Of a stretch of DNA of 23,592 nucleotides, positions 13,365-21,137 are shown in pieces. The notes beneath the pieces are model-generated. The model made no database searches. It saw nothing but the letters and a program-made list of their open reading frames with translations, and was not told the DNA's origin. This DNA comes from Candidatus Nealsonbacteria bacterium RBG_13_36_15 (GTDB lineage: Bacteria > Patescibacteriota > Minisyncoccia > Minisyncoccales > RBG-13-36-15), in NCBI GenBank assembly GCA_001819145.1, contig MHLV01000017.1, forward strand, positions 1-23,592, written 5' to 3'. Numbering within the stretch: position 1 is the first letter of the stretch; each line of letters starts with the position of its first letter. The translations under genes were made by a program, and so were the position numbers.

Positions 13365-13913
13365 ATGAAAAAGATATTATCCTTCCTTTGGGAAGTTTCA
13401 AAAATAATTATTATTGCTTTAGCAATAGTAGTGCCCATCCGCTTTTTTTTGTTCCAGCCTTTTATTGTCAAAGGAAGTTCAATGGAGACTAATTTTCATG
13501 GCGGGGATTATTTAATTATTGATGAAATTTCTTACAGGTTTCGGCAACCCCAAAGAGGCGAAGTAATAGTTTTCAAATATCCTCATGATCCTTCTCAGCG
13601 ATATATCAAAAGAATCGTTGGTCTTCCCGGAGAAACGATTGAAGTAAAAGATGGCCAGATATTTGTTTCAAAAGAGAATGAAGAAACTAAGTTATTGGAT
13701 GAATCGCCCTATCTTTCCGAACATCAATTCACTCCAGGAAATCTCATTGTCACCCTTAAAGAAAATGAATACTTTGTTTTGGGGGATAATAGAGTATTTT
13801 CCTCTGACTCAAGGTATTGGGGGGCGGTAGCAGAAAATTATATTGTTGGCAGAGCTCTATTTAGAGCCTGGCCGCCTCAAGATTTGGCTAAAATTGCCAT
13901 CCCTATCTATTAA
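13365..13913 (+). CDS. lepB: Signal peptidase I
   Basis: A membrane-bound serine protease that cleaves Sec/Tat signal peptides on the outer face of the cytoplasmic membrane. The start MKKILSFLWE at 13365 is chosen: the upstream ATG at 13290 precedes the promoter at 13327-13355. One N-terminal membrane helix covers about residues 10-31. Then come the catalytic serine in VKGSSMETN (S39), the catalytic lysine in RYIKRIVGLPGETI (K82) and box E GDNRVFSSDSRYWG. The length of 182 residues is the compact Gram-positive-like form. There is no SD, and the predicted transcript begins about 3 nt before the ATG. A gap of 83 nt separates it from hisS. Confidence 0.96.
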   Translation: MKKILSFLWEVSKIIIIALAIVVPIRFFLFQPFIVKGSSMETNFHGGDYLIIDEISYRFRQPQRGEVIVFKYPHDPSQRYIKRIVGLPGETIEVKDGQIFVSKENEETKLLDESPYLSEHQFTPGNLIVTLKENEYFVLGDNRVFSSDSRYWGAVAENYIVGRALFRAWPPQDLAKIAIPIY

Positions 13914-13996
13914 ATTCCTTAAGTAACAACAATTATAGAGACGTTCAAAGATTAAAATATATAATATAACCTAAAATATTTAATTTTCTACAGGGC

Positions 13997-15298
13997 ATGG
14001 AGTTAAACCCTTCTAAAACAAGAAAGAGAGGCTTTCAGTCTCCTCAGGGAATGCACGATATTCTGCCTAAAGAGCAGAAGCATTTCAAGAAAATTTATAA
14101 TATAGCTGAAAATATTGCTAATTTTTACGGTTTTAAATTAATTGAAACTCCAATTATAGAGGAAGCCGGACTTTTTGAGAAAGGGACAGGACCAAGCACC
14201 GATATTGTTCAGAAGCAAATGTACACATTCCGGACTAAGGGAGGAGACTGGCTTACCTTAAGGCCTGAAGGGACTCCATCATTGGTTAGGGCCTATATTG
14301 AACACGGGATGTTTAATCTTCCTCAGCCAATAAAGCTTTGGTATTCTGGTCCATTTTTTCGTTACGAAAGGCCTCAAGCTGGCAGGCTCCGCCAGTTTCA
14401 CCAAATCGGTTTTGAGGTTTTTGGAGAATCAAGCGCAGTTATTGATACTCAAATTATTCAAATTTTTTATAACATTTTAAAAGAACTTCGCTTTAAAAAT
14501 TTAACCGTTGAAGTTAACAGTATCGGAGACAGCCAATGCAGGCCTTATTACAAGAAACTTTTAGTAAATTATTTAAAATCTAAAACCGAAAGCTTGTGCC
14601 ATAGCTGCCAGAAAAGAATAAAAGAAAATCCTCTTAGAATTCTAGACTGTCAAGAGGAAAAGTGCCAACGAGTTAAAAACCAGGCTCCCCAGATAATTGA
14701 CCATCTTTGCCAGGAATGCCATAGTCATTTTAAAGAAGTTTTGGAATTCTTGGATGAATTAGAATTACCCTATTTCCTTAATCCATACTTGGTAAGAGGA
14801 CTTGATTACTATACTAAAACAGTTTTTGAAATATTTGAAAAAAGCGAAGAAGGTCAAAAACAAGGAGCAATAGTTGCTGGCGGAAGATACGATACTTTAG
14901 TGAAACTTTTAAGTGGCAAAGACACGCCGGGCGTGGGCGGGGCAGCCGGTCTAGAAAGAATTGTTAATTTAATGAAGGCTAAAGCCTGGACATCCTCTGT
15001 TGAAGCCAAGAAACAAATCTTTTTAGCTCAATTAGGAAAACTAGCTAAAAGAAAGAGCCTTAGGCTTTTTGAAGAATTTAGACAGGCCAAAATTCCTTTA
15101 GCTGAAACTTTTGGACGTGATTCTCTTAAGGCTCAACTTCGATCGGCTGACAAAATAGAAGCTGAATATACTTTGATTATTGGCCAAAAAGAAGCCTTAG
15201 AGGGGATTATTTTGATAAGAAATATGAAAACTGGTAAGCAAGAGGTAGTAAAGTTAGAAAAGATAGTAAAGGAGATGAAAAAACGGATCAAAAAATAG
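13997..15298 (+). CDS. hisS: Histidyl-tRNA synthetase
   Basis: A class II synthetase of 433 residues. Motifs: PQGMHDILPKEQ, the GTGPSTDIVQKQMY region, LRPEGTPSLVRAY, motif 2 FRYERPQAGRLRQFHQIGFE, LVRGLDYYTKTVFE, AGGRYDTLVKLLSG and motif 3 GVGGAAGLERIV. A Cys-rich insertion (CHSC...ILDCQEEKC...LCQEC, about residues 200-245) suggests a zinc-binding module, as in many bacterial HisRS. A C-terminal anticodon-binding domain follows (about 333-433). There is no clear SD. An isolated -10-like TATAAT (13960-13965) lies upstream without a good -35, so it may be co-transcribed with lepB. It leads a tight run of translation genes. Confidence 0.97.
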   Translation: MELNPSKTRKRGFQSPQGMHDILPKEQKHFKKIYNIAENIANFYGFKLIETPIIEEAGLFEKGTGPSTDIVQKQMYTFRTKGGDWLTLRPEGTPSLVRAYIEHGMFNLPQPIKLWYSGPFFRYERPQAGRLRQFHQIGFEVFGESSAVIDTQIIQIFYNILKELRFKNLTVEVNSIGDSQCRPYYKKLLVNYLKSKTESLCHSCQKRIKENPLRILDCQEEKCQRVKNQAPQIIDHLCQECHSHFKEVLEFLDELELPYFLNPYLVRGLDYYTKTVFEIFEKSEEGQKQGAIVAGGRYDTLVKLLSGKDTPGVGGAAGLERIVNLMKAKAWTSSVEAKKQIFLAQLGKLAKRKSLRLFEEFRQAKIPLAETFGRDSLKAQLRSADKIEAEYTLIIGQKEALEGIILIRNMKTGKQEVVKLEKIVKEMKKRIKK

Positions 15299-15305
15299 CT
15301 ATTAA

Positions 15306-15647
15306 ATGTTGTTTATGAAAGATTGTCTTTTCTGTAAAATTATAAATAAAGAATTGCCCTCAGAAATTATTTATGAATCAGATGAAATAATTACCCTTAA
15401 AGACATTCATCCAAAAGCTACTTTTCATATTTTGATTTTACCTAAAAAACACATTACTTCAATTAACCACCTGAAATTAGAGGATAAGAATTTAGTGGGC
15501 GCCCTTTTTCTGGTAGCTAAAGAGATAGCAAAAGGAAATAATCTTAAAGGTTATAAAATAACGATAAACGTTGGCAAAGAAGGTGGACAATTAATTGAAC
15601 ACTTGCATCTGCATCTATTAGGAGGGAAAATAAAAGAAATGCCCTAA
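15306..15647 (+). CDS. HIT family nucleotide-binding protein (HinT-like)
   Basis: A small purine-nucleotide hydrolase/phosphoramidase family protein of 113 residues. The histidine triad HxHxH reads EHLHLHLLGG near the C-terminus, with CLFCKIINKELPS at the N-terminus and FHILILPKKHI in the middle. Two starts are possible, 15306 and 15315; MKDCLFCK from 15315 matches the family better. There is no SD. It lies 7 nt after hisS and 3 nt before rpsU, so it is part of the same operon. The cellular substrate is not predictable from sequence. Confidence 0.93.
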   Translation: MLFMKDCLFCKIINKELPSEIIYESDEIITLKDIHPKATFHILILPKKHITSINHLKLEDKNLVGALFLVAKEIAKGNNLKGYKITINVGKEGGQLIEHLHLHLLGGKIKEMP

Positions 15648-15650
15648 ATT

Positions 15651-15863
15651 ATGGCCTTAGAAATTAAACGTCAACCAAAAGAAACATCACAATCTTTAGT
15701 TCACCGTTTTTCAAGAAGAGTTAAGGGAAGCGGGATTTTGCTTCGGGCAAGAAAGATCCGCTTTAGAAAACGCAAGAAAAGCCATTGTGCTAAAAAAGTA
15801 GCCGCCTTAAGGAGAGAAGAATTGAAAAAAGAATACAAAAAATTAGAAAAATTAGGCAAATAA
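15651..15863 (+). CDS. rpsU: 30S ribosomal protein bS21
   Basis: A 70-residue, very basic protein: QSLVHRFSRRVKGSGILLRARKIRFRKRKKS matches the bS21 core (FKRKVEKSGIL...RRREFYEKPS). bS21 sits near the 3' end of 16S rRNA beside the anti-Shine-Dalgarno and helps start selection. The ATG has no SD and follows the HIT gene by 3 nt, a likely coupled start. The Lys/Arg-rich C-terminal helix (about residues 48-70) is typical. Confidence 0.93.
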   Translation: MALEIKRQPKETSQSLVHRFSRRVKGSGILLRARKIRFRKRKKSHCAKKVAALRREELKKEYKKLEKLGK

Positions 15864-15879
15864 ATAATTTATATTAAAT

Positions 15880-16257
15880 ATGTCCGAGCCTGTAAAGAAA
15901 ATTTTAATTGTAGAGGATGAAAAAATTCTGGCTGAAATGTACAAAGATAAATTTACTCAGGAAGGGTATCAAGTGGTTTCAGCCCTTACTTCTGAAGAAG
16001 GGATAACTTTAGCCAAAAAAGAAAAACCGGATTTAATTTTACTTGATATTTTATTGCCAAAAGAAAATGGGGTAGGCTTTTTAAAGAGACTAAAAGAGAC
16101 AAAAGAAATTTCTCAAATTCCGGTAGTGGCTTTTTCTAATTATGATGAGCCTAAAACAAGAAAAGAAGCCGAAAATTTAGGGGTTGAAGCTTATTTGCTC
16201 AAAACTGATTTTACTCCTCAAGATTTAGTAAAGAAAATAAAGGAATATCTTTCTTGA
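15880..16257 (+). CDS. Single-domain response regulator (CheY-like)
   Basis: A stand-alone receiver domain of 125 residues with no output domain. The acidic pocket is VEDE (E12-D13), the phosphoacceptor is D56 in LILLDILLP, the switch Ser is S86 in VVAFSNYDE and the conserved Lys is K108 in YLLKTD. It lies 16 nt after rpsU and 18 nt before tyrS, in a translation operon, with no histidine kinase nearby. It probably signals by protein contact; the partner is unknown. It has no SD. Confidence 0.94.
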   Translation: MSEPVKKILIVEDEKILAEMYKDKFTQEGYQVVSALTSEEGITLAKKEKPDLILLDILLPKENGVGFLKRLKETKEISQIPVVAFSNYDEPKTRKEAENLGVEAYLLKTDFTPQDLVKKIKEYLS

Positions 16258-16275
16258 GTAACATTAAAATAATTT

Positions 16276-17490
16276 ATGAAGAAGGTTTCTGAGCAGTTGA
16301 AAATCCTTACTGAAGGAGAAGCTGAAATTCTGCCGGTCAATTCTCTGAAAGAAAAACTTATTATCTCTTTGAAGCGAAAAAGGCCCTTAAGGGTAAAATT
16401 GGGGGTTGATCCAACAGCCCCCGATTTACATTTGGGCTTGGCAGTTTCTTTAAGAAAAATGAGACAATTTCAACAATTGGGCCATAAAGTAATAATCATT
16501 ATTGGCGACCTAACTGCCCTAATAGGAGACCCTACAGGAAGATCAAAAACAAGACCATCTTTGTCAAAAGAAAAAATATTAGCTAATGCTAAAACATATA
16601 TTAACCAACTTTCAAAGATCCTTAATCTTAAAAAGACTAAAATAGTGTTTAATAGCCAATGGCTGGAAAAGTTAACCCTTAAAGAAACGATAAAGTTAGC
16701 AGCTAGTTATAATGTTTCTCGGATGTTAGAGAGGGACGACTTTAAAAAAAGATACAGAAGCGGAACCGAAATTGCTATCCACGAATTTTTATATCCATTA
16801 TTACAGGGATATGATTCAGTAGTAATAAAGGCCGATATCGAAGTTGGGGGAACAGATCAGAGATTTAATCTTTTGGTTGGCAGAGACATTCAAAAATCCT
16901 GTGGTCAGCTTCCTCAATGCTGTTTTCTGGTGCCTCTATTAGAGGGAATTGATGGCAAAGAAAAAATGTCAAAGAGTTTAGGGAATTATGTCAGTTTAAT
17001 TGATGGACCAGCTGATATGTTTGGTAAAATAATGTCTATTCCAGACGGCCTGATTATAAAATATTTTAGGCTTTGTAGCGATATTAATGCAAAAACTATT
17101 AATGTATTTGAAAAAGATCTAAGGGAAAAGAGAGTGAATCCCCGGGACCTTAAAATGAAATTAGCCTTCAATATAGTTGAGATTTATCATAGTAAAGATA
17201 AGTCATTAAAGGCTGGGGAGCATTTTAGGGATGTTTTTCAAAAAAAACAGCTTCCCAGTAAAATGCCAGAATATACTATAATTCAAAAAAAAGAAATTTT
17301 TCTAACTCAATTAATGATAAAATTGAGAATGGCAAAAAGTAAAAGCGAAGCTAAAAGATTGATTAGGCAGGGGGGAGTTAAAATCAACCAAAAAAAGGTT
17401 GAAAATATTTATCAAAAAATTACCGCCAAGGAAAAAATAGTTTTACAGGTTGGTCCTCGCAAGTTCGCTAAAATTATTTTTAGATCTTAA
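16276..17490 (+). CDS. tyrS: Tyrosyl-tRNA synthetase
   Basis: A class I synthetase of 404 residues. The catalytic domain has GVDPTAPDLHLGLA (HIGH motif; the usual HLGH is HLGL here), IIGDLTALIGDPTGRS, the substrate-binding YPLLQGYDSV and VGGTDQRFNLLVGRD, and the KMSKS loop EKMSKSLGN. A C-terminal S4 RNA-binding domain (about 340-404) has KSKSEAKRLIRQGGVKIN. The last His of HIGH is replaced by Leu, while the KMSKS site is intact. There is no SD. It lies 18 nt after the response regulator and 6 nt before yqeY. Confidence 0.96.
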   Translation: MKKVSEQLKILTEGEAEILPVNSLKEKLIISLKRKRPLRVKLGVDPTAPDLHLGLAVSLRKMRQFQQLGHKVIIIIGDLTALIGDPTGRSKTRPSLSKEKILANAKTYINQLSKILNLKKTKIVFNSQWLEKLTLKETIKLAASYNVSRMLERDDFKKRYRSGTEIAIHEFLYPLLQGYDSVVIKADIEVGGTDQRFNLLVGRDIQKSCGQLPQCCFLVPLLEGIDGKEKMSKSLGNYVSLIDGPADMFGKIMSIPDGLIIKYFRLCSDINAKTINVFEKDLREKRVNPRDLKMKLAFNIVEIYHSKDKSLKAGEHFRDVFQKKQLPSKMPEYTIIQKKEIFLTQLMIKLRMAKSKSEAKRLIRQGGVKINQKKVENIYQKITAKEKIVLQVGPRKFAKIIFRS

Positions 17491-17496
17491 ATATAA

Positions 17497-17994
17497 ATGA
17501 ATCTTAAAGAAAAAATTGCGTCAGATTTAAAAGAGGCCCAAAAAGAAAAAAAAGAGCTTGAAATTTCGGTTTTAAGACAACTTTTAGCAGCTATCTTGAA
17601 TAAAGAAAAAGAGAAGAGAGCAAAGTTGGCCAAAGAAAAAGAATTAACAGAGAAAGAGGAGTTAGAAAAAGAAAGCCAATTGATTGATGAGGAAATAATT
17701 GGGGTAGTTTTTTCAGAAAGCAAGAAAAGGAAGGAAGCAATATCTGAATTTGAAAAAGGAAAGAGACTTGATTTAGTAGAAAAGGAAAAAGGAGAAGCAG
17801 AGATTTTAAAAAAATATTTGCCAGAACAAATTTCCGAAGAAGAAATTAAAAAATTTGCAAAAGAAGCAGTTGAAAAAGTCGGAGCTTCAAGCCTGAAAGA
17901 CATGGGAAGAGTAATGGCAGAACTAATGCCTAAGGTTAAAGGAAGAGCCGAGGGGGCTCTTGTTACAAAAATAGTAAAAGAATTATTAAGTTAG
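17497..17994 (+). CDS. yqeY: GatB/YqeY family protein
   Basis: A 165-residue YqeY-type protein, related to the tRNA-binding tail domain of GatB. Visible: an N-terminal helix with SVLRQLLAAILNKEKEKR, a Lys/Glu-rich, probably coiled-coil insertion, EAEILKKYLPEQISEEE and the family signature MGRVMAELMPKVKGRAEG near the C-terminus. Stand-alone YqeY has no firmly established function; tRNA-linked quality control is a family-level idea. No SD; it directly follows tyrS. Confidence 0.92.
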   Translation: MNLKEKIASDLKEAQKEKKELEISVLRQLLAAILNKEKEKRAKLAKEKELTEKEELEKESQLIDEEIIGVVFSESKKRKEAISEFEKGKRLDLVEKEKGEAEILKKYLPEQISEEEIKKFAKEAVEKVGASSLKDMGRVMAELMPKVKGRAEGALVTKIVKELLS

Positions 17995-18024
17995 GGTATT
18001 AACCTTGCCATTTTAAGGAGATTT

Positions 18025-18054
18025 ATGGTTTTTCAAATTTGTGATAATATCTAA
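18025..18054 (+). CDS. Possible nine-codon leader ORF upstream of ybeY
   Basis: ATG at 18025 opens MVFQICDNI and stops at 18052-18054. It is preceded by a full SD, AAGGAG (18015-18020), with 4-nt spacing, while ybeY itself has a GTG and no SD 18 nt after the stop. It may be a leader peptide that delivers ribosomes to ybeY, or a chance match. Confidence 0.3.
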   Translation: MVFQICDNI

Positions 18055-18072
18055 AAATACTATATTTTAAGC

Positions 18073-18516
18073 GTGATTGAAATTAATAATATTACCACTA
18101 TTGATGTAAACAAGGAAAGACTGAAAAGCATTGCCCGAAAGGTTTTAAGAGAAGAAAATATAGAAGGCAAAATTGAATTATCGATTGCTTTGGTGGGACC
18201 TACCGAAATTAAAAAGATAAATAAAAGATATTTGGGCAGAAATAAAGCAACAGATGTTTTGGCTTTCCCAGAATTTAAAAAAAATAAAACAATCCCAACA
18301 AGAAAAATTAAAAACTTGGGCGAAATAATTATCTGTCCAATTGAGGTTAAAAAAAATGCCAGGAGGTTTAATTCAACCTTTAAAAAAGAATTGATAGAAG
18401 TTTTAATTCATGGCATTATGCATCTCTTAGGATATGATCATGAGAAAAATCAAAAAGAGGCGGAAAAAATGATGAAGAAACAAAACCACCATCTTTTTAA
18501 AACCTTTAACCTGTAA
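18073..18516 (+). CDS. ybeY: Endoribonuclease YbeY (rRNA maturation)
   Basis: A zinc-dependent RNase involved in 16S rRNA 3'-end maturation and ribosome quality control. Length is 147 residues. The metal site HGIMHLLGYDH is near the C-terminus (family HGxLHLxGYDH). Upstream are INKRYLGRNKATDVLAFP and LGEIIICPI, matching the conserved NxxyR..d.pTDVLsFp and GDi.i. motifs. The start is GTG at 18073 with no SD. The only strong SD nearby belongs to the nine-codon ORF at 18025. It is 2 nt from ftsA. Confidence 0.95.
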   Translation: MIEINNITTIDVNKERLKSIARKVLREENIEGKIELSIALVGPTEIKKINKRYLGRNKATDVLAFPEFKKNKTIPTRKIKNLGEIIICPIEVKKNARRFNSTFKKELIEVLIHGIMHLLGYDHEKNQKEAEKMMKKQNHHLFKTFNL

Positions 18517-18518
18517 AA

Positions 18519-19724
18519 ATGGCGAGATCTCATTTTATCAATAGCCTTGATGTTGGATCGGGAAGCATAAAAATTCTGGCAATTGAAAAAAGAAAAGGGA
18601 ATTTAGAGCCTGAGTTTTTGAATCTTATTCGTGTTCCCTCAGCCGGCCTTAGAAAAGGAACAGTAATTAATATTGATCAAGTTTCAGATAGTATACAATC
18701 AGCCATAGAAGAATTCCAGAGCTCTTATGGGCGCAAAATTAAACCAGTTATTGTAAATATTAGTGGTAGCCATATTTTTTCTACTCCTTCTCGGGGGGTA
18801 ATTGCCGTTTCAAGGGCTGATCAAAAAATTTCCCAGGAAGACATTGAAAGAGCGCTCCAAGCTGCCCAAACCTTTTCCCTCCCTTCCAATAAAGAAGTTC
18901 TAGATGTCATCGCTAAGGAATTTATTATTGACGGCGAGAAAGGCATTAAGGAACCCTTAGGAATGAAGGGAATAAGGCTTGAGGTGGAAATTTTAGCCCT
19001 TTGCGGTTTTTCTCCTTATGTTAAGAATTTAACCAATAGCGTTTTAAATGCCGGCCTTCACATTCAAGATATTTTTGTTTCTCCTTTGGCTTCTTCAAAA
19101 GCAGTCTTAACTCCAAAACAAAAAGAACTGGGAGTAGCTCTTTTAGACATAGGGGCTGGGACAACTGGTCTGGCTGTTTTTGAGGAAGGAGATCTAATTC
19201 AAGCTGCCATTTTTCCAATTGGTTCCGGTCACATTACTAATGATATTGCCATTGGTTTAAGATGTGATATAGACACTGCCGAAAGAATAAAACTGGAATA
19301 CGGTTCTTGTTTTCTTCGGGGCGGAAGAAAAAAAGAAAAAATAAGAAAAATTGGCAAAGATGAGCCCTTGGTTTTTTCTCTGAAAATGTTAGGAAAAATT
19401 ATTGAGGCCCGGGTTTCAGAAATTTTTAGATTAACCAATAAAGAACTCAAAAAGATTGGCCGTCAAGGGAAATTGCCTGCCGGCATTGTTTTAACCGGCG
19501 GAGGAGCAAAGTTACCGAAAATAAAGGAATTGGCTAGAAAAGAATTAAAATTGCCCTGTAAAATCGGTTATCCAAAGGGAATCGCGGGTTTAGAACAAGA
19601 CCCTTCTCTTGCTGTGGTTGCCGGTTTGGCTTTAAACGGTCTGGAACCAGAACACGAGTATCCAATTTTCGGCGAAAAATTCGGCACTAAAATTAAAAAA
19701 ATATTTAGAATTTTTAATCCATAA
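18519..19724 (+). CDS. ftsA: Cell division protein FtsA
   Basis: An actin-fold ATPase that anchors FtsZ to the membrane. Length is 401 residues. Motifs: phosphate-1 SLDVGSGSIKI, the inserted SHS2/1C domain (about 85-165, SGSHIFSTPSRGV, ISQEDIERALQAA), phosphate-2 ALLDIGAGTTGLAVF and adenosine motif IVLTGGGAKLPKI. The C-terminus ends GTKIKKIFRIFNP, a short amphipathic helix suited to membrane binding. There is no SD and 2 nt separate it from ybeY. A small membrane-protein gene lies between it and ftsZ. The FtsZ in this window lacks the tail that FtsA normally binds. Confidence 0.96.
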   Translation: MARSHFINSLDVGSGSIKILAIEKRKGNLEPEFLNLIRVPSAGLRKGTVINIDQVSDSIQSAIEEFQSSYGRKIKPVIVNISGSHIFSTPSRGVIAVSRADQKISQEDIERALQAAQTFSLPSNKEVLDVIAKEFIIDGEKGIKEPLGMKGIRLEVEILALCGFSPYVKNLTNSVLNAGLHIQDIFVSPLASSKAVLTPKQKELGVALLDIGAGTTGLAVFEEGDLIQAAIFPIGSGHITNDIAIGLRCDIDTAERIKLEYGSCFLRGGRKKEKIRKIGKDEPLVFSLKMLGKIIEARVSEIFRLTNKELKKIGRQGKLPAGIVLTGGGAKLPKIKELARKELKLPCKIGYPKGIAGLEQDPSLAVVAGLALNGLEPEHEYPIFGEKFGTKIKKIFRIFNP

Positions 19725-19732
19725 AACAAATT

Positions 19733-19753
19733 TTACGAGGCCGGGGCTCGTAA
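19733..19753 (+). repeat. GC-rich hairpin just before the 19759 gene
   Basis: TTACGAG (19733-19739) and CTCGTAA (19747-19753) flank a GC-rich 7-nt loop. It ends 5 nt before the ATG at 19759. No T-run follows, so it is not a terminator; it may limit ribosome access or be a repeat remnant. Confidence 0.6.
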
Positions 19754-19758
19754 TTCGT

Positions 19759-20127
19759 ATGAACGACAATCTAAACAATCAACAACCAAAATCTGATCCT
19801 AAAGGAAAGGCTATTGCCTCTTTTGTACTGGGGATTATTAATGTGATCTCATTTTGTATAGTGGGCTTGTTCATCATATTATTTTTGGGGATAGACGAAG
19901 GTAGTATTAATCTAACATACAAAGGCAATACTTTTTTATCCTTGGGCCCAAACGAAAGATTATTTCTGGGTTATTTACAATTTGCATTGACCATAACGCT
20001 TGGTTTAATAGGACTAATATTAGGAAGAATAGGATTAAAGTCGTCGAAAAAGAGAAATGCAATAATAGGTATAATATTGAACGGAACCATTACAATGATA
20101 TTTTTATATATATTGTTCTTTGTTTAA
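19759..20127 (+). CDS. Small multi-pass membrane protein, DUF4190-like
   Basis: A 122-residue protein with a polar, Asn/Gln-rich N-terminus (1-16), then KAIASFVLGIINVISFCIVGLF (membrane helix), a polar loop, a helix pair FALTITLGLIGLILGRIGL, a basic turn KSSKKRNA and a last helix IIGIILNGTITMIFLYILF. The A.ASFVLGI...G...G.IGLK pattern resembles DUF4190 small membrane proteins; function unknown. It sits between ftsA and ftsZ, normally adjacent genes, with a GC-rich hairpin directly before its start and no SD. It is either an inserted gene or a division-linked membrane partner. Confidence 0.78.
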   Translation: MNDNLNNQQPKSDPKGKAIASFVLGIINVISFCIVGLFIILFLGIDEGSINLTYKGNTFLSLGPNERLFLGYLQFALTITLGLIGLILGRIGLKSSKKRNAIIGIILNGTITMIFLYILFFV

Positions 20128-20157
20128 TAAAATGAAAGTACATCAAATAAGAAAGAA

Positions 20158-21102
20158 ATGAAGCCATCAACAAAAATTAAAGTAGTGGGAGTGGGAGGAT
20201 CGGGTCTAAATGCTATTTCCCGAATGGCAGCTTCTAAGATTGAAGGCGTTGATTTAATTGCTATTAACGCTGATGTCCAAGATTTAAAAAAAGTTAAAGC
20301 GGACTTTAAAATTCAAATTGGCAAAAAAACAACTAAAGGTTTGGGGGCAGGAATGAATCCTAAGATAGGAGAAGCAGCAGCAAAAGAGAGCCGGGAAGAA
20401 ATCAGAGAGGTTTTAAAAGGAACAGATATGGTTTTTATTACTTGCGGTTTAGGAGGAGGAGTGGGAACTGGAGCTGTTCCTGTTGTTGCAGAGTTAGCTA
20501 AAAAAGAAGGAGCCTTAACAGTAGCTGTTGTTACAAAGCCTTTTTCTTTTGAAGGAATTCCCCGAAAGAAAATTGCAGAGAAAGGATTAGAAAATTTAAA
20601 AAACAAAGTTGATACTCTTTTGGTCATCCCTAATGACAAATTATTGAAGATGGTGGAACCTGCAACTTCGGTTTTTTCTGCTTTTTGGTTTTGCGACGAA
20701 ATTTTAAGACAAGCTGTCCAGGGAATTTCTGATTTAATTACTCTTCCGGGAATTATTAATGTTGATTTCGCCGATTTAAAATCTATTATGAAAAATGCCG
20801 GTCCTGCTCTCTTAGGAGTAGGAAGGGCCGATGGAGAAAAGAGAATTGAGAAAGCTCTTAATTTAGCCATTCGCTCGCCTTTACTTGACGACACATCTTT
20901 TAAAAAAGGAAGATCAGTACTTTTTAATATTAGCGGAGGAAAAGATTTAACCATGGCCGAGGTTAATGAAACTGCCCAGATTGTTAAGAATACTATTGCC
21001 CCCGAAGCCAAAGTAATCTTTGGAGCCTTAAATGATAAGAATTTGGCAGAGGGAGAGGTCAAAATAATGGTTATTATCACTGGATTCGGACAAAAATCTT
21101 AG
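20158..21102 (+). CDS. ftsZ: Cell division protein FtsZ, tail-less form
   Basis: A tubulin-like GTPase that forms the division ring. Length is 314 residues. Seen are VVGVGGSGLNAI, GLGAGMNPKIG, the tubulin signature GLGGGVGTG (97-105), NDKLL and the T7 loop NVDFAD (201-206). The signature has Val102 where nearly all FtsZ have Thr (GGGTGTG), a phosphate-contacting position. The protein stops right after the C-terminal globular domain (IMVIITGFGQKS): there is no linker and no conserved FtsA-binding tail peptide, and the bases after the stop encode none. The start ATG at 20158 has no SD. It lies 30 nt after the DUF4190-like gene. Confidence 0.95.
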   Translation: MKPSTKIKVVGVGGSGLNAISRMAASKIEGVDLIAINADVQDLKKVKADFKIQIGKKTTKGLGAGMNPKIGEAAAKESREEIREVLKGTDMVFITCGLGGGVGTGAVPVVAELAKKEGALTVAVVTKPFSFEGIPRKKIAEKGLENLKNKVDTLLVIPNDKLLKMVEPATSVFSAFWFCDEILRQAVQGISDLITLPGIINVDFADLKSIMKNAGPALLGVGRADGEKRIEKALNLAIRSPLLDDTSFKKGRSVLFNISGGKDLTMAEVNETAQIVKNTIAPEAKVIFGALNDKNLAEGEVKIMVIITGFGQKS

Positions 21103-21111
21103 TTATCCACA
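21103..21111 (+). promoter_or_regulatory. Perfect DnaA box upstream of nrdD
   Basis: TTATCCACA matches the DnaA-box consensus at all 9 positions. It begins directly after the ftsZ stop and lies 30 nt before the nrdD -35. A single box is not an origin; a role in replication-linked nrd control is possible, as known for E. coli nrdAB. Confidence 0.4.
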
Positions 21112-21137
21112 GATTTTGGCTTGTTTTGTTTTGAAAA

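Noticed and set aside
17487..17903. Open frame antisense to yqeY
   Set aside because: A Ser/Phe-repetitive translation produced by the Lys/Glu-rich sense gene; no start signal.
20313..21080. Long 255-codon open frame antisense to ftsZ
   Set aside because: It is the complement of a clear ftsZ frame, has no motif, and is rich in Phe/Ser/Leu as expected from an AT-rich antisense frame.
21103..21111. Replication origin around the DnaA box
   Set aside because: Only one box was noticed, with no dnaA/dnaN and no box cluster.
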